Of a DNA stretch of 64,000 nucleotides, positions 11,252-22,103 are shown piece by piece. Both the position numbers and the translations under genes were made by a program. The notes beneath the pieces were generated by a model. That model had not been told where the DNA came from and did no database searches. It worked only from the letters and a program-made list of their open reading frames with translations. Origin of the DNA: Obelidium mucronatum (lineage: Eukaryota > Chytridiomycota > Chytridiomycetes > Chytridiales > Chytriomycetaceae); the NCBI GenBank assembly GCA_025765595.1, contig JAIVFH010000002.1, positions 124,001-188,000 of the forward strand. The letters are read 5' to 3'. Positions within the stretch are counted from its first letter, which is position 1, and each line of letters begins with the position of its first letter.

Positions 11252-12488
11252 TAAAGCATAAGTTTTCCCTTTCTCGCAGCATTGGAGTATGGTCTATTGA
11301 CCCATTCTGTATCGGCGGTCGCTTCATCTTCGACTGTTCCCAACTTAATTTCGTAACCCCTCATTTCAAACCGAGGTCCAACTTCTGATAGAGTCACGTC
11401 TTTTCCCATCTTATAGAACACATGATGTCTTTGAAAAAAAAAGTGATCGAGGCCATTAATAACATGTCAAAGAGGAAATCCAAATAAAAAATAAAAAATA
11501 AAAATAAAAAAAAATAAATAAAAACAGTTTCAATACCTGAAAGAAATAAAATCCGCATCGTTTGAAAATGTCATTACACGTTTACTATCCTCTTTTGGAA
11601 CAGGGAACAAGTATTTCAAAATGTTTTGGAATCGATTTCCCAATTTTGAGTTGAAGTTGTTGAATATCAAGTGAGGGAATTGTTCAGAGACAGTCCCGCG
11701 ATCGGGAATGTCGTGTCGGAGGACAACGTTGTGTAAGGAGAAGTAGGCCGTTGGACCGTAAGGGAAGTGGGAAATAATGAGACCGTCTACAAAAAAAAAA
11801 AAAATTGAGTAAGAATACAATTCCTTCACATTCAAGTTGTGAACTCAGCATTTTACCTGGCTGTCCACGATGCTCATGGAGAATTACTAAATCGGTTACT
11901 TCATTGGCACGACAAGCATCACAGATTTCCTTCATGACGTAACCACCTCTATTGATTCTCTGAGCATTGGGAAATACAAGACGCATTTCCTAGAATTGAG
12001 CCTGGTATTAATTGAACTTGGAACGACTTTCTGCAAAATTAGATTACCTTTGCAAATTGTTGAAGTCGACTGCTTGGATCTCTGGAAGTAGTAATCAACA
12101 CTTTTGGATCACTAGAACCAGCACGGGAGTATTCATCGTCGATATGTGTTGTAGGGGCTGTGTCAAAGAGGTGTAAGCAACCACAGTCTGGCACGCACTG
12201 TACGCCCAAGTTCTCACCAGCCTGCGCCTCATCGAAAAACAAATCCTTCTTCAACGCTGTTGCTTCTTTCCGCAAATCACTTGGGATCGCCCGGCCAGCT
12301 GTTTCAAAAAAAAACCCAAGGTCAAAACTGCCCCCCCCCCTTCCCTTCTCCATTGCCTCCGCAATCCGCCCCACACCTTCTAGGGCTTCTCTGATCCGTG
12401 TCTTGCGTTCGTGGATGGTTTTATCTTTCGCCTCGAGAGACTTCTTGTACAGATATTCCCTTCTGAGTCGAGTGTTGTGTCGGTCCAT
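11252..12488 (-). CDS. IMP4: IMP4, U3 snoRNP (SSU processome) protein
   Basis: Brix-domain protein that, in yeast, joins the Imp3-Mpp10 complex and acts with U3 snoRNA in 18S rRNA processing. Exon 1 begins [19 protein letters not shown] and contains the diagnostic block [21 protein letters not shown]. Further exons give [54 protein letters not shown] and [15 protein letters not shown], ending [13 protein letters not shown]. Introns are near 11990-12047, 11787-11856 and 11429-11536. The start codon lies 72 bp from the divergent mS34-like gene, across a T-rich/A-rich stretch that must hold both promoters. Confidence 0.94.
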
Positions 12489-12560
12489 ATTTGATTTTTT
12501 TTTTTTTGATAAACGAAAGAAAAAAAAAAAAAGAAAGAAAAAAAGAGAGTTAATATTATT

Positions 12561-13059
12561 ATGGCTTCAGTAATCCGTGCAAAGTGGGGCACACACCCAT
12601 CATTCCTCAACGCCCTGTCCAACAAGCGCACCTTGTTTGATGCTTTGGCGCCGTTAGCCCCGAATAATGCTGTTGTGGGAGCCAAAGTTGTGCCGACGGC
12701 CTGGATCAACAAGGGCATCGAAGGATCGTTTTGGACGATTACAAGTGCTTCTTTCACGCATGTGTGTGTTTCTTGTTGCTGTTTTTCTGTGTTGGCTTTC
12801 GGTTGAATACGGTCGGGGGATGCTGATTGTGGTTTTTTTATACATTCATGCTAGGGATTTCGAGATGGCGTAGTTATGGGAGTGCGAACCTGGAAGGGTG
12901 AGTTAGAATTCTCAATCCTTTTTGGATGACGGGACTGATGTAACTGTTTTGCTAGGCAAAGCTGATCCAAAGGCGGTTCAAATCAAGGACACAACTCGCT
13001 TCTCTTGGCGCTTATACACTGATCCCTCTGAAATTGCTCAACTGAAAAAGAAGCTGTAA
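12561..13059 (+). CDS. Candidate mitochondrial small-subunit ribosomal protein mS34
   Basis: 115 residues in three exons (introns 12762-12854 and 12898-12955, phases closing exactly). The C-terminal half, DGVVMGVRTWKGKADPKAVQ then DTTRFSWRLYTDP, resembles the HGxxWGxxTFKGKxE..DWRLV pattern of MRPS34, and the upstream LFDALAPLAPNNAVVGAKV with FWTIT fits the family's LFxLLxxL..G..V..WRLT arrangement. If correct it is a structural mitoribosome component. This is motif memory rather than alignment, and the protein is shorter than animal mS34, so another small mitochondrial protein remains possible. It is arranged head to head with IMP4. Confidence 0.5.
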
Positions 13060-13149
13060 TAAAGAAAATAATAACTTAATTTTTGGAAATGTAAATGGCT
13101 CTCTATCCACTCTCTATCTCTTTTTTTTTACTTTCTTCAACTCGCAATA

Positions 13150-14112
13150 ATGCTCTCACGATTCACACGTCTCGCCTACTCAACAGCAACAGCAACAGCC
13201 TCAGCCTCAGCGGCATCAACAAAGCCGAAACCAGTTGTGATTTCTCGGTTTTGGAAAGCTGCGTTTCCTGAAGAAAAGACGGATGGAATTCGCATCAAAC
13301 TTGATGGACGAACACTCAAGAACCCTGACGGTGTTGAAGTTGTAGTGCCAAAGAGCAATCGAATTCTTGCGAGTCTTGTTGCTGGGGAATGGGAAGAGTC
13401 GGATAAATTGCTGAAGTCCTCATCGTTGCCTATGGTGCGTTTTTTATTTAGTTTGTTACATCTACTCTGAATGAAAAGTTGCTGACAAAAGAGGACCGTC
13501 TGATCTTTCATTTTTTGGTAGACTTCAATTGCGGTGCGTGGTATTGAATTGCAAAAGTCGCCAGAAACTCGTGCAGGCGTCATTGACGTGATGTTCCGAT
13601 ACTTGGATACAGACTCAATTCTGTACGTTAATTCTCTCACATATTATATATATATCTCTCTTGACCCTTTATCCATTGCAATTGACTCCCACTGTTTCTC
13701 AAGATACATGCAGGACGATCACCAGAATCTGATTGACCTCCAAGAAAAGTACTGGCGTCCCATCATCAACTGGGCGTCCGCGGAATTCCAAGTTCCAATT
13801 ACACCAACCTTTGAAATCTTTAGCGTTCGTCAGACTCCAGAAGCGCTCACGAAGCTCAGGAAATACGTTGAATCATTGACTCCAATGCAGCTCGCTGCTT
13901 TTGAACGCGCAGTGTTGAGTTCAAAGTCTTTCTTGATTGGGACGGCGATTTTGAAGCGGGCAGTGACTGTGGACTTTGCAGTGAATGCGGCGAGAGTGGA
14001 AGTGAACTTTCAGGTGCAAAAGTGGGGAGAAGTGTTGGACGCGCATGATGTGGATCATCAAGCTTTAAAGAGGGATTTGGGCAGTGTTACGTCCTGTTTG
14101 CTTGATTATTGA
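13150..14112 (+). CDS. ATP12: ATP12, F1-ATPase alpha-subunit assembly chaperone
   Basis: Mitochondrial matrix chaperone that in yeast binds the F1 alpha subunit during ATP synthase assembly. The N-terminus is Ser/Ala/Arg-rich like a presequence (MLSRFTRLAYSTATATAS), followed by RFWKAAFPEE, IRIKLDGRTLKNPDG, VAGEWEES and the MTSIAVRGIE block typical of ATP12. Introns 13435-13521 and 13623-13703 splice in frame to a 264-residue protein. The C-terminal half (WASAEFQVPI, LSSKSFLIGTAIL) fits the family. Length is within the usual range. Confidence 0.92.
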
Positions 14113-14168
14113 TGAACCAAACTCAATGAAAATAAAGTTTAAAAAAAAAGAAATAATTAATAAAATAG

Positions 14169-15354
14169 ATGCTTCGAATCTACGCCTGTCTAGCCCTCGC
14201 CACGTTCGTTTTCGCATTTGATGGCTCTGCGCCTTTCCTTATGGCTCAAGGAAAAGGTCAGGAAGGAGTCCTGCCTAAACTTCGGTATGCGAAAGGAGAT
14301 CGTCGTCGTTGGTCGCTTTTTTTTTCCGACTCTCCTAAACCCCACCCAATAGCCCTGCAGTATCCTTTGAAGAAGCTATCGAGAGTATTCCATGTTCTGA
14401 GGCAACGTTAATCTTCGATCAACCACACGTAAGGACGTTTTAAGCAGTGGTACAGACGTATCGCTCAACAATCTCACATCAGGTCGATGCCTCAGATCTA
14501 TCGCGATTTTCAGAGTCTTTTTCCGCGCTCAAAGTATTCAATTTTTTTTTGCGCGCGCGTGGGGGAGTGTTTTGTTTTACGTTGTGTGTTGATTTTTTTT
14601 TTTCAACACTTCAGGCAATGATGACTGCAGAATCGTCCATCGCGATTCCATATGCGCGTGGCGACAACGCGGTGGAAGCGATTGTTAGTAGACTTCAGCA
14701 AAAGTGTGATATTACTTCTCAGGTCAAGGCCGTGAAGGGTAATGTTTGGGAGAGGATCACAAAGACAAATTGCAACCACCTAAAGTTTGCATCGTCGGGC
14801 GGTGATTTTAGGAAGTGACACGCTCTCTCTGAAAGATTCCAAGATATTTGTCTCGGAGCTGATGACTTTTGCTGGAAGTTTATCAAATCAACAAGTTGCA
14901 GCCTCAACAAATGATGAGACCATGACTTCTTTAATTGAGCAAATCAAAAGTCTGACATCAAATCATGTTGTCATCTTCACTTCTTCAAAGCCAGCTGGAC
15001 AGGTTTTGTGACATTATTTAATTTAGATTGTCCTATTTAGTTGACTTCACTCACTTTCAGGGTCTTGCTCGTCGTTCAGTCGGCAGCACTGTTTCATCTT
15101 CAACAACCAATTCAACATTTGTTCCATTCAAGGACCGCACTTTTCTCCAAAAGTACGTCTTGTTCAACATGGGAGTGTTTGAAGGTTCAATTTCTCTGTT
15201 CTTGGTGTCTTGTGAGTATTCTGATGTTTTCGGTTTTACTTTCCTTTTCTAACCACATTTTCTTTTTTTTATGTTAGTTGTGTCTCTTATCGGAGTCAAC
15301 CTTTTGAGATCTGTGCAAACTCCGACAAAGTTTGAAGAACCTGCAAGACATTGA
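14169..15354 (+). CDS. BIG1/Voa1/Ac45-like V-ATPase assembly membrane protein
   Basis: A 249-residue protein from seven exons (introns about 14257-14360, 14429-14482, 14534-14614, 14739-14811, 15003-15060, 15212-15277; total coding length divides by three). It has a signal peptide (MLRIYACLALATFVFAF), a lumenal domain, a C-terminal transmembrane segment (FEGSISLFLVSFVSLIGVNL) and the cytosolic SVQTPTKFE, close to the family's membrane-proximal SIQTPxxFE. Family members act in the ER during V-ATPase Vo assembly and influence wall glucan in yeasts. The last two exons were carried, in part, into the inverted duplication at 46.5-49.1 kb, where only a remnant remains. Confidence 0.72.
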
Positions 15355-17790
15355 GTTTCTCTACCCCCTCGTTGTTTTATCAATAATGCTCAGTCTGCGC
15401 GTTTCTAAATAAAAAAAAAAGGGGTAGAGAGTTTTACACATGTGTTCTCTTTGAAATGGTGTTTATATTCTTCTGGGTATATTTCTTTTCATTTTAGCAG
15501 CCAGCAAAAAAAAAACAAAATTGATAATAATAATACAAGGGCGCTGACTTGCAGAAGCCATAACTACACATTTGACAGACATGACAAGATTGTCAGCAAA
15601 ACCTTGACTGGGATACTCTTCTCAAACGTGATTGATGGCCCACCACCTGATGATAGTGTCATAAATGCAGTTTTTATACCAACAATTTGCATCTTGGGCA
15701 AGGGTTTCCTCATGGCCATAGATGCGACCCATGAAGTTGTTGACACGGGAACATTTGCAATACCAGGTAGTGTTGGTGGTATTTGCGACATCCTAGAAAT
15801 TTTTTTTAGGTTAACTTGAAAAAAAATTTTTTTTTGATCACATACCTTTCTTTGAATTCCCTTAGTTGAACACTACTCAGTAGGATTTCAATTGAGCAAG
15901 GGACATTTGAATTCTTTGCTAGATATACCGCCCCCAACAATGCCTTCTCAATGCCGCCACAGAGAAAACACGTGTTCATGATTGTCTCCATACCAAAAGG
16001 GGTGATGGACAATTTTTCAATCATGGCATTGAATTCAATATGGAACCACTGAAAAAGGGCTTCTTGCAAATCGCGACTACCACTGACAAGTAGCAGGCCA
16101 TACTCTCTTGTTGGTTCGTCACTTGAGTTGTTGATTTGTTCAATCATTTTGGCTTGGACTGTGCCAAAGGTCATTGAGACGATATTGATGGAAATGCCTT
16201 GTTTGATCGGGAGTTTCCGAAAAAGAAATTAAATTTTTTTTCAGGGTTTATCATAGAATAAAACTAACCTAAATGATCATTGTGGACAAAGGACACTTGA
16301 AAATCTTGCAACCTTATTGGATAAGAATTCCTTCTACGTACAAGTTCGCTTGCAATGCTAACGTGATTCGACAGTGTCCTAATCAATGACAGCTGGTAGT
16401 GTCGGAGAAGCCTGAAATCAAAGGTGACAGCATCTTGTATTTTAAATAACCTCCAGTTGATGTTGTGAAGTACTAAAAATCAAAAAATTGATGATTTAGA
16501 GATTGACAAAAACATACTTGGTAAATCTCAAAAAAAAAAAAAATTGAAGAAAAAAGACAAAACTCACCTGATGCATTTGCAGCTAGAATATCAAATGCTA
16601 CAAGAGAGAAATTTGATAAAAAAAATAAATAAAAAACAAATCCTCGTCAGTAAACATGTGACTTACAAGTTGCCACAGGAACAAAAGATCTCAGAGGCAC
16701 TGATCTTTGTAATTCAGTTTTTTCCCTTAAAGAAGAAGAAGAAGAAGAAGAAGTTCTGAAACGCTGAGAATCCCGCCCTTCTGACTTTTGAGGTGACTTC
16801 TTGGTTTTCTTCATCCACAATGGTATTGGTTTGCGATTTGCATCAAAAGCTTTGGAAAATGAATCTAAAACAAAAAATTTTGGGGCCCCTGTTTTAGATA
16901 AGGGTGGCACTTTTTCTGAACCATTCGTGAGGACAACATGGGCACACACACACTCTCTCTCCTCGACACAGCAGAAAGCCAACACTACACAACGTCAAAC
17001 GGAAATGTTTTTTTGGACAGGAAAAAAACCGCAACTCAACTATTTACAATAGGATATTGATTCAAACGTTGGTTTGAATCTGGTTGATCTAGCTCTGGTG
17101 TCAACCGCAAAAAATGGTTCACACCACCGCTGCCTGTAGATTGACGGCCACCACCGATAAAAGCATCTGGTTTCAAACCCATGTTCACAGAGCGACCTGG
17201 AACTGTAACGTCATGAGCAGCTGTGCCTTGCGCACTCTCCGACTCGGGAGTCAAGAGAGCTTTTGTTCGGCTCGGAGAAGATGCGATGACGCCACACAAA
17301 GATGCGTTTCCATAGGCAACGTTGGCCAGTGCTTGTTTTAGCGGAAGCAGTAGTGGCGGTGGGGACAATGGCGGCGGTGGGGAGGACTGGCCGGGCGGTG
17401 TTGGGCCTGACACAGCAGAGGTGCTACGGCTGTATAGGGGATACTGCACTTCCATGGTGTAGGGGCTAGGAGTAGGCAGGGAAGCAGAGAGCTATTTTTA
17501 GGCAAATTTTTCCGTGCTAGTTTTTCCTCACAACGAAAAAAGGGAAAAAAAACCCCCCCTTGTTTGTCTTGTTTTATTTTGAGAGAGAAGTAAAATGTCC
17601 AGCACCTCTTTGTGTTTGGTGAGATTGCGTGTATTCGCGTGGATCATCAGAGGCAAGAAAAAGGGTTTTCTAGAAACGAATTATTTGGAATAAAATGGCC
17701 TCGCCCACTCCAAGTCACCAGACATTGCTTCCACCACTGTATCGGAACCTTGCAGCCCATAATGTCAGGTACTTCTTTTCTGCAGTTGTT
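15112..17790. repeat. Segmental duplication, donor-like copy (inverted partner at 46530-49090)
   Basis: This block contains the end of the BIG1-like gene, a complete CENP-L-like gene and exon 1 of the 669-aa orphan. The same three elements recur in the same order but opposite orientation at about 46530-49090. Nucleotide similarity covers exons, introns and intergenic DNA. Because the flanking genes are complete here and truncated there, this copy represents the ancestral arrangement. No terminal inverted repeats or transposase gene are visible. Confidence 0.85.
15564..17455 (-). CDS. CENP-L/Iml3-like kinetochore protein, copy A
   Basis: Six exons read on the minus strand. Exon 1 encodes a Pro-rich N-terminus (MEVQYPLYSRSTSAVSGPTP). 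Later exons give HNINWRLFKIQDAV, LRHYQLSLIRTLSN, FGTVQAKMIEQINN, LFQWFHIEFNAMIEKLSIT and NVPVSTTSWVASMA, ending LTILSCLSNV. The order W-x-L-(Y/F)..LxxYSxxL, then LxxWFxxxFxxxISxL, then VSTSxxSA matches my recollection of CENP-L, a member of the constitutive centromere-associated network; Iml3 is its yeast relative. I infer this from pattern only. It faces the orphan gene at 17695 across about 240 bp. The second copy is also intact and differs by a small number of residues. Confidence 0.5.
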
Positions 17791-19378
17791 TTTTCTTTTA
17801 GGGTTTTACAAGGTTCAACGGAGGAAAAATAAAACAGAACGAGTCTTCATTACACCCAACTCCGAACAGTCTCGGACCCAACAGAACATATCGGCGATTC
17901 GTTTCTTTTACATCCAACGTCCCACTCAGAGACCCTCATCACCAAGGAGAACGCGAAATGTCTCATTTTCCCACGCGTCCAACGAGCCAAAACGCGAGTC
18001 AAGGAAATCGAACAGCGAGTCGAACAAGAAATGGTAAAAAAAAAAAAAAGAAAAAAAGAAAATAGAACATCCGGGTTATTCACAGAGGAATTGCGTGTGT
18101 CTCTTATTCCCTCTCCTCTTTCCCCCCAGTCCTCAAAATTCGAAGGATTGACAGACGATCAACGCGAATCGGTTCTCATGCTTGTATCAAACAACACGCT
18201 TCTTCGATCTTTAAATGAAAAGGCAATTGCGACAAGGAAAAAGCGACACTCTATTGAGCAACAACAGCAAGCGGTATTACCAAGTGCGAATGACCTCGTG
18301 AATCTTGATATCCCGGACTTTCTTGTCCATGAATACCTTTTAATTGGAGAAAAAGAGAAACAGAAGGAAGAAGAGGAACGGCGAAGGAGGGATCAAAAGA
18401 GATTTGATGACGAAATGGGGGATGAGGTAATCAAAACAACAGAACTTGCAAAAAAAAATTTATGAACGAAAAAAAAGCACAGGAAGATGAAACGGATGGA
18501 AAGATATCTTCTTCTCGATCGCTGAATCATCGCCAATTAAATCAGAACCGTCGTCCGGAACTGACACCCAGAGCGAAATATTGCAAGATGGTTTCTCAAG
18601 TGATTCAACAAGAAAATAGCGGCCACGCACAATCTCCGCAGCAGCAGCAACAGCAGCAGCAACAGCAGCAGGACTCGAATAATCCACCCGGATTCGAAGA
18701 AATGAAGCGAGGTAATGTTTTTTACACCTTTTTATCTTCAATCAACACGTCCTCATCACATCACTCCACAAATATGACAGTCACCAAATCTCTCTACGAC
18801 TGGTCTCAGAACATGATCAACGCCCCAATTAATTTATTTGACAACAAGAACCTCCCTCAAATAACCCCAAACACAATCATGCCGCCACAAGCAAGAAACA
18901 ACACGCCGCCAAAGTCCTCAAGCAACTTAAACGACAACAATAGTTTACCAGCTCCCCAACAGCTACAGCAACAACAGCAGCAAGGTTCCTCTTTATCCCC
19001 TGAAACTGCCGCCGCAAGCGCTCAAAATCTACAACAACCCAGCAGCAGCAACAACATATCTCAACCAAACGACCCAACATCGCTTTCCCCGTCCGGGAAC
19101 CCAGCCGCATCTCAACAAACTCTGCTTGCAGACTCCCAACAACAACCTGCGGCGCCAGCGCAACAAGAAACAATATACGGAGAATTCGATGTCCTTTTAA
19201 ACGCATGCAAACCCGTCGCAGCCGAATCAAAACTCTCGATCCGATTGAACGTGATGCAAGAAACAAACCCGCCGCAAGCATTGATTAAATCTTTGAAGGA
19301 GAATTTGGGGTACGATATCAAGACCCATGTGGAAACGATTAAAGTGGAGGAAGTGGAGCATTCTATACGTGAGAGTCG

Positions 19379-19410
<32 letters not shown>

Positions 19411-20130
19411 GTTTGTTTTTGTTGTGTTGTTGCCCCCCTCCCTCGCCTTCTTCCCTCATCTTTTTGTATCCTTCTGGCTGATGAAATGAGTTCTTTTTTT
19501 CAAGGCGGATTTAGTTTTGCATTCCCAGCCAACAAATCCACCGACGCCGCCACCGCCGCCGCCGCAACATTATCCAACAAAAGGAGACACCAATACGGAA
19601 ACTGGTACATCAAACCCTCCATGTGGAACGAATACATGGTCAAAAGCGGGGCCGAAAAGAACCCCAAACCGCGTGAGAAAATGGGGGGTCTCGTGCAACA
19701 GAAGCTGGACGCGATTATGGTGAATCGAGCCAAAGAGGAAGCCGCGTTTCAAGCTGCCTTGTTGCAATCGTTTGGACCGCCGCCGCCGCCGCCGACAGCC
19801 GCACCGGTGCAGCAGGGGCAGGGGCAACAAGGTGCAGGTACGACAGCGCATTCGAGGGGAAGTCGCGTCGATGCGGATGCTTCTGCTGCTGCTGCCGCTG
19901 CTGGCGGTGGTGGTGGTGGTTTTGCGGGGATCAGCAGACAGGTGTCGAGGCAGGTTTCGAGACAAGCATCAAGGCAATCTTCGTTTGCGAATTTATTGCA
20001 GCAGGAAGGAGGAGGGGGAGTAGGAGGAGGAGGAGGGGCTCCGGGGAAGAGTGCAGGGGGTAGGAGTTTGTCGACACTCAAGCGAGAACAATCAAAAAGT
20101 CAAGCGAGTATTGCATCTGTGCCGGAATAG
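17695..20130 (+). CDS. Uncharacterised 669-aa protein with poly-Gln tracts
   Basis: Six exons whose phases close exactly (introns 17769-17837, 18034-18129, 18427-18482, 18712-18780, 19369-19504). The N-terminus is MASPTPSHQTLLPPLYRNLA; a charged helical region (RVKEIEQRVEQEM, EKEKQKEEEERRRRDQKR) suggests a coiled coil. Two CAG/CAA-encoded Gln tracts follow. A conserved-looking C-terminal block, YGNWYIKPSMWNEYMVKSG, faintly recalls the YGxWYLxPxxW motif of FAM47-type proteins, but I would not name it on that basis. The tail is Gly/Ser-rich with repeated RQVSRQ units. A poly-T tract in intron 5 follows the donor. Exon 1 is duplicated as a fragment at about 46.55-46.62 kb. Confidence 0.72.
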
Positions 20131-20239
20131 ATTTCGGTACTCTTTTTCATACTTTATTTAAATTTTTATTTATAATTTAAATTCTGTTTTTGTGTCAAGT
20201 CGCCAAACCGTAAAAATAGAACAGTTTAACAAATTTTCT

Positions 20240-20712
20240 ATGCACGAACACTATATCCTAACAAGACTTGTTGCTGATACAAAGATGTTGAGCGTGGTAA
20301 ACAGTCTGTTGAGCCAGCGAGACTGGAGGATGCAGCCAATGACTTTACCAGAATCCACGATATTCTTGAAGGAGACCAGGTTTACCAGAACTCGAAACTT
20401 GCGCTTTTGATGAGAGAAAAGATTCTTAAAGATGTTATCGCAACAATGCCCGAGTTTTTTGGTTCAGCAGAGTTCTACGAGGCACGCAAAAACGTGGACA
20501 GCACAAACATTGCATTAACAAATAGAATCCTTTCCCTTCTCACATCTGATTCCACGTATCAGGATCTTAAGAGAATTTCTCTGGTCAAGGATGATAATTT
20601 GAGACAGGAAATGGTCTTGTTGGCTGGAGCTGAGGCAACCTTGAAAACAAGTCCACAAGCTCTGAGTTTCTCACCTACAAAGTTTACAGAAACCGCCTTC
20701 GACCGTGTTTGA
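20240..20712 (+). CDS. Uncharacterised helical protein, tandem paralogue 1
   Basis: Starts MHEHYILTRLVADTKML, then continues in another frame from about 20300 (EPARLEDAANDFTRIHDIL..) to a stop at 20712. The shift needs one missing or two extra bases, near GTGGTAAACAG. The product would be about 155 residues, mostly helical and charged, with no transmembrane segment or recognised motif. It aligns with the next gene: each begins M-x-x-x-Y, has V-E-x-A-R at a similar place, and carries D(S/G)xYQ(D/N)LK near the C-terminal third (DSTYQDLKRISL versus DGEYQNLKTSTL). That pairing is good evidence both are, or were, real genes. Confidence 0.6.
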
Positions 20713-20855
20713 AATAAACTTTGATAATTTGACAATTACATATACTTGAAGATTAAGAAAATATGATGAAGAAATAATTTTTGTCTCACCAGCCGTGAAG
20801 GAGCCATTGAGGCGTTGTAAAATTTTGCATTTTTCTTTAAATATTACTAAAAAAA

Positions 20856-21373
20856 ATGAAACAACAATATGAACTTCACCAACAGCTGTTGGCTACCCAA
20901 AAGAAAGTCGAGCAATCTCGCTTGGTTGTTGAACAAGCCCGTATCCACGTCACAGAAGCCGATAGCCTCATGATTGCAAGAATACACCACCTTTTACATT
21001 CCGACGCTATACACCGTGCTTGAAACATGAACTGAATGCAAGAGAAGATTCCCTCCGAAGCCTGCACATTGGAATGTTGGAGGGTTCCATGAACAGCGAA
21101 CTGTATTCCATCTTTCTTGGCCACGTTGAAGAAGCAGAAATGTATTTGACGAGGAGAACGTTGGAAATTCTGCAGGCAGATGGGGAATATCAGAACCTCA
21201 AGACCAGTACACTGTCTTTGGATTGGACTTTAAAGAAACAGGTGGGGTTGTTGGAAATGGATGAGTTTGAGTTGAGGGAGTGTGAAAGGGCATTGGAAGA
21301 GCATAGGGTTGAACTTTTGCAAGACTTTACAGCTCGCTTGCCCACTCGACGGGCATCCGAGATGAAGCAATAA
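20856..21373 (+). CDS. Uncharacterised helical protein, tandem paralogue 2
   Basis: Starts MKQQYELHQQLLATQKKVEQ, runs to a stop after IHHLLHSDAIHRA near 21023, and continues in another frame from KHELNAREDSLRSLHIGML to SEMKQ. As in its upstream paralogue, a single break at about the same relative position separates a coiled-coil-like N-terminus from a helical C-terminus. No GT..AG intron spans it. Both copies breaking at a similar place could be coincidence from sequencing indels, or a shared unusual feature such as programmed shifting. Function unknown. Confidence 0.6.
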
Positions 21374-21453
21374 AACACGATTTAGATAACTAATTACTTT
21401 ATATTTGGACGTCATTCCTCATCCTTCCTTCATCACAATGACACGATCGGCAA

Positions 21454-22044
21454 TCATTCCTTCGACAGCTGCTCCACCGTCACGTCCCGCCACGTCCGCC
21501 GGTCTAAGCCCGGGACCAGTGGATATCTGTTTCTGACGAGCTGCAGCGGCTTGTGGCTTACGTAAGCCGGCCACATGTTTCCGGCGTCGGCGACGCACTG
21601 CTTGAAGTCGTCGCGCTCCCAGTGGCACACGGCGGCGGCGCCTGATTGGTCGGCGGCGGCGGCCAAGCCCGCGCACAGCGCCTCTGCGGCGCGCCGCACG
21701 TCCGGCGGCACGGCCCACGGCGTCCAGGCGGCGGCGGGCTCGGCGGCGCGGCGGCCAAACTCGCCCTTCGCCAGGCGCGCGCGCGGCGGCGGCGGCGGCG
21801 CCGCAAACGGCAGCGAGCGCTGCGCCGCCGGCAGCAGGCGGCCGCCCGCCGCCGGCGCCAGCTGACTCAGCAGCTGCGCGCGCGCGCGCCCTGCCAGCCC
21901 CGTGACCACCGCGAACGGCACGAGGTGGTCCGCGCGCACCGTGCCCGTGTGCGCCATCTGCGCCCGCGTGACCTGGAACTCGCCGCTGGCGACTACGCGC
22001 CCAGAGATCATGTGGCGGAAGAGATACAGGTTGTGGTGGGACAT
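21454..22044 (-). CDS. Candidate mitochondrial ribosomal protein mL67 (MHR1-like)
   Basis: A 196-residue intronless frame in a very GC-rich stretch. It begins MSHHNLYLFRHMISGRVVAS, resembling the fungal mL67/Mhr1 N-terminal pattern (YxFRHIxTxxVVYS), followed by VRADHLVPFAVV where that family has a KLRxDxWxP block. The middle is Ala/Pro-rich low complexity; the C-terminus has DFKQCVADAGNMWPAYV and RNRYPLVPGLDRRTW. The assignment is tentative: the low-complexity insert and missing context make alternatives possible. Several longer frames on the opposite strand are shadows of its GC-rich codons. Confidence 0.35.
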   Translation of the reverse strand: MSHHNLYLFRHMISGRVVASGEFQVTRAQMAHTGTVRADHLVPFAVVTGLAGRARAQLLSQLAPAAGGRLLPAAQRSLPFAAPPPPPRARLAKGEFGRRAAEPAAAWTPWAVPPDVRRAAEALCAGLAAAADQSGAAAVCHWERDDFKQCVADAGNMWPAYVSHKPLQLVRNRYPLVPGLDRRTWRDVTVEQLSKE

Positions 22045-22103
22045 TTTATCAAAACAGAAAAAGGAGAAAGAAGGAAAAAGTAACTTTTATTTTTTCAAGT
22101 CGT

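Noticed and set aside
14740..14818. Apparent frameshift in the BIG1-like gene
   Set aside because: A GT..AG intron of about 73 nt (14739-14811) restores frame exactly, and the whole coding length divides by three.
15112..17790. The duplicated block as a transposable element
   Set aside because: No transposase, integrase or reverse transcriptase, no terminal repeats, and it carries parts of three ordinary genes. Segmental duplication explains it better.
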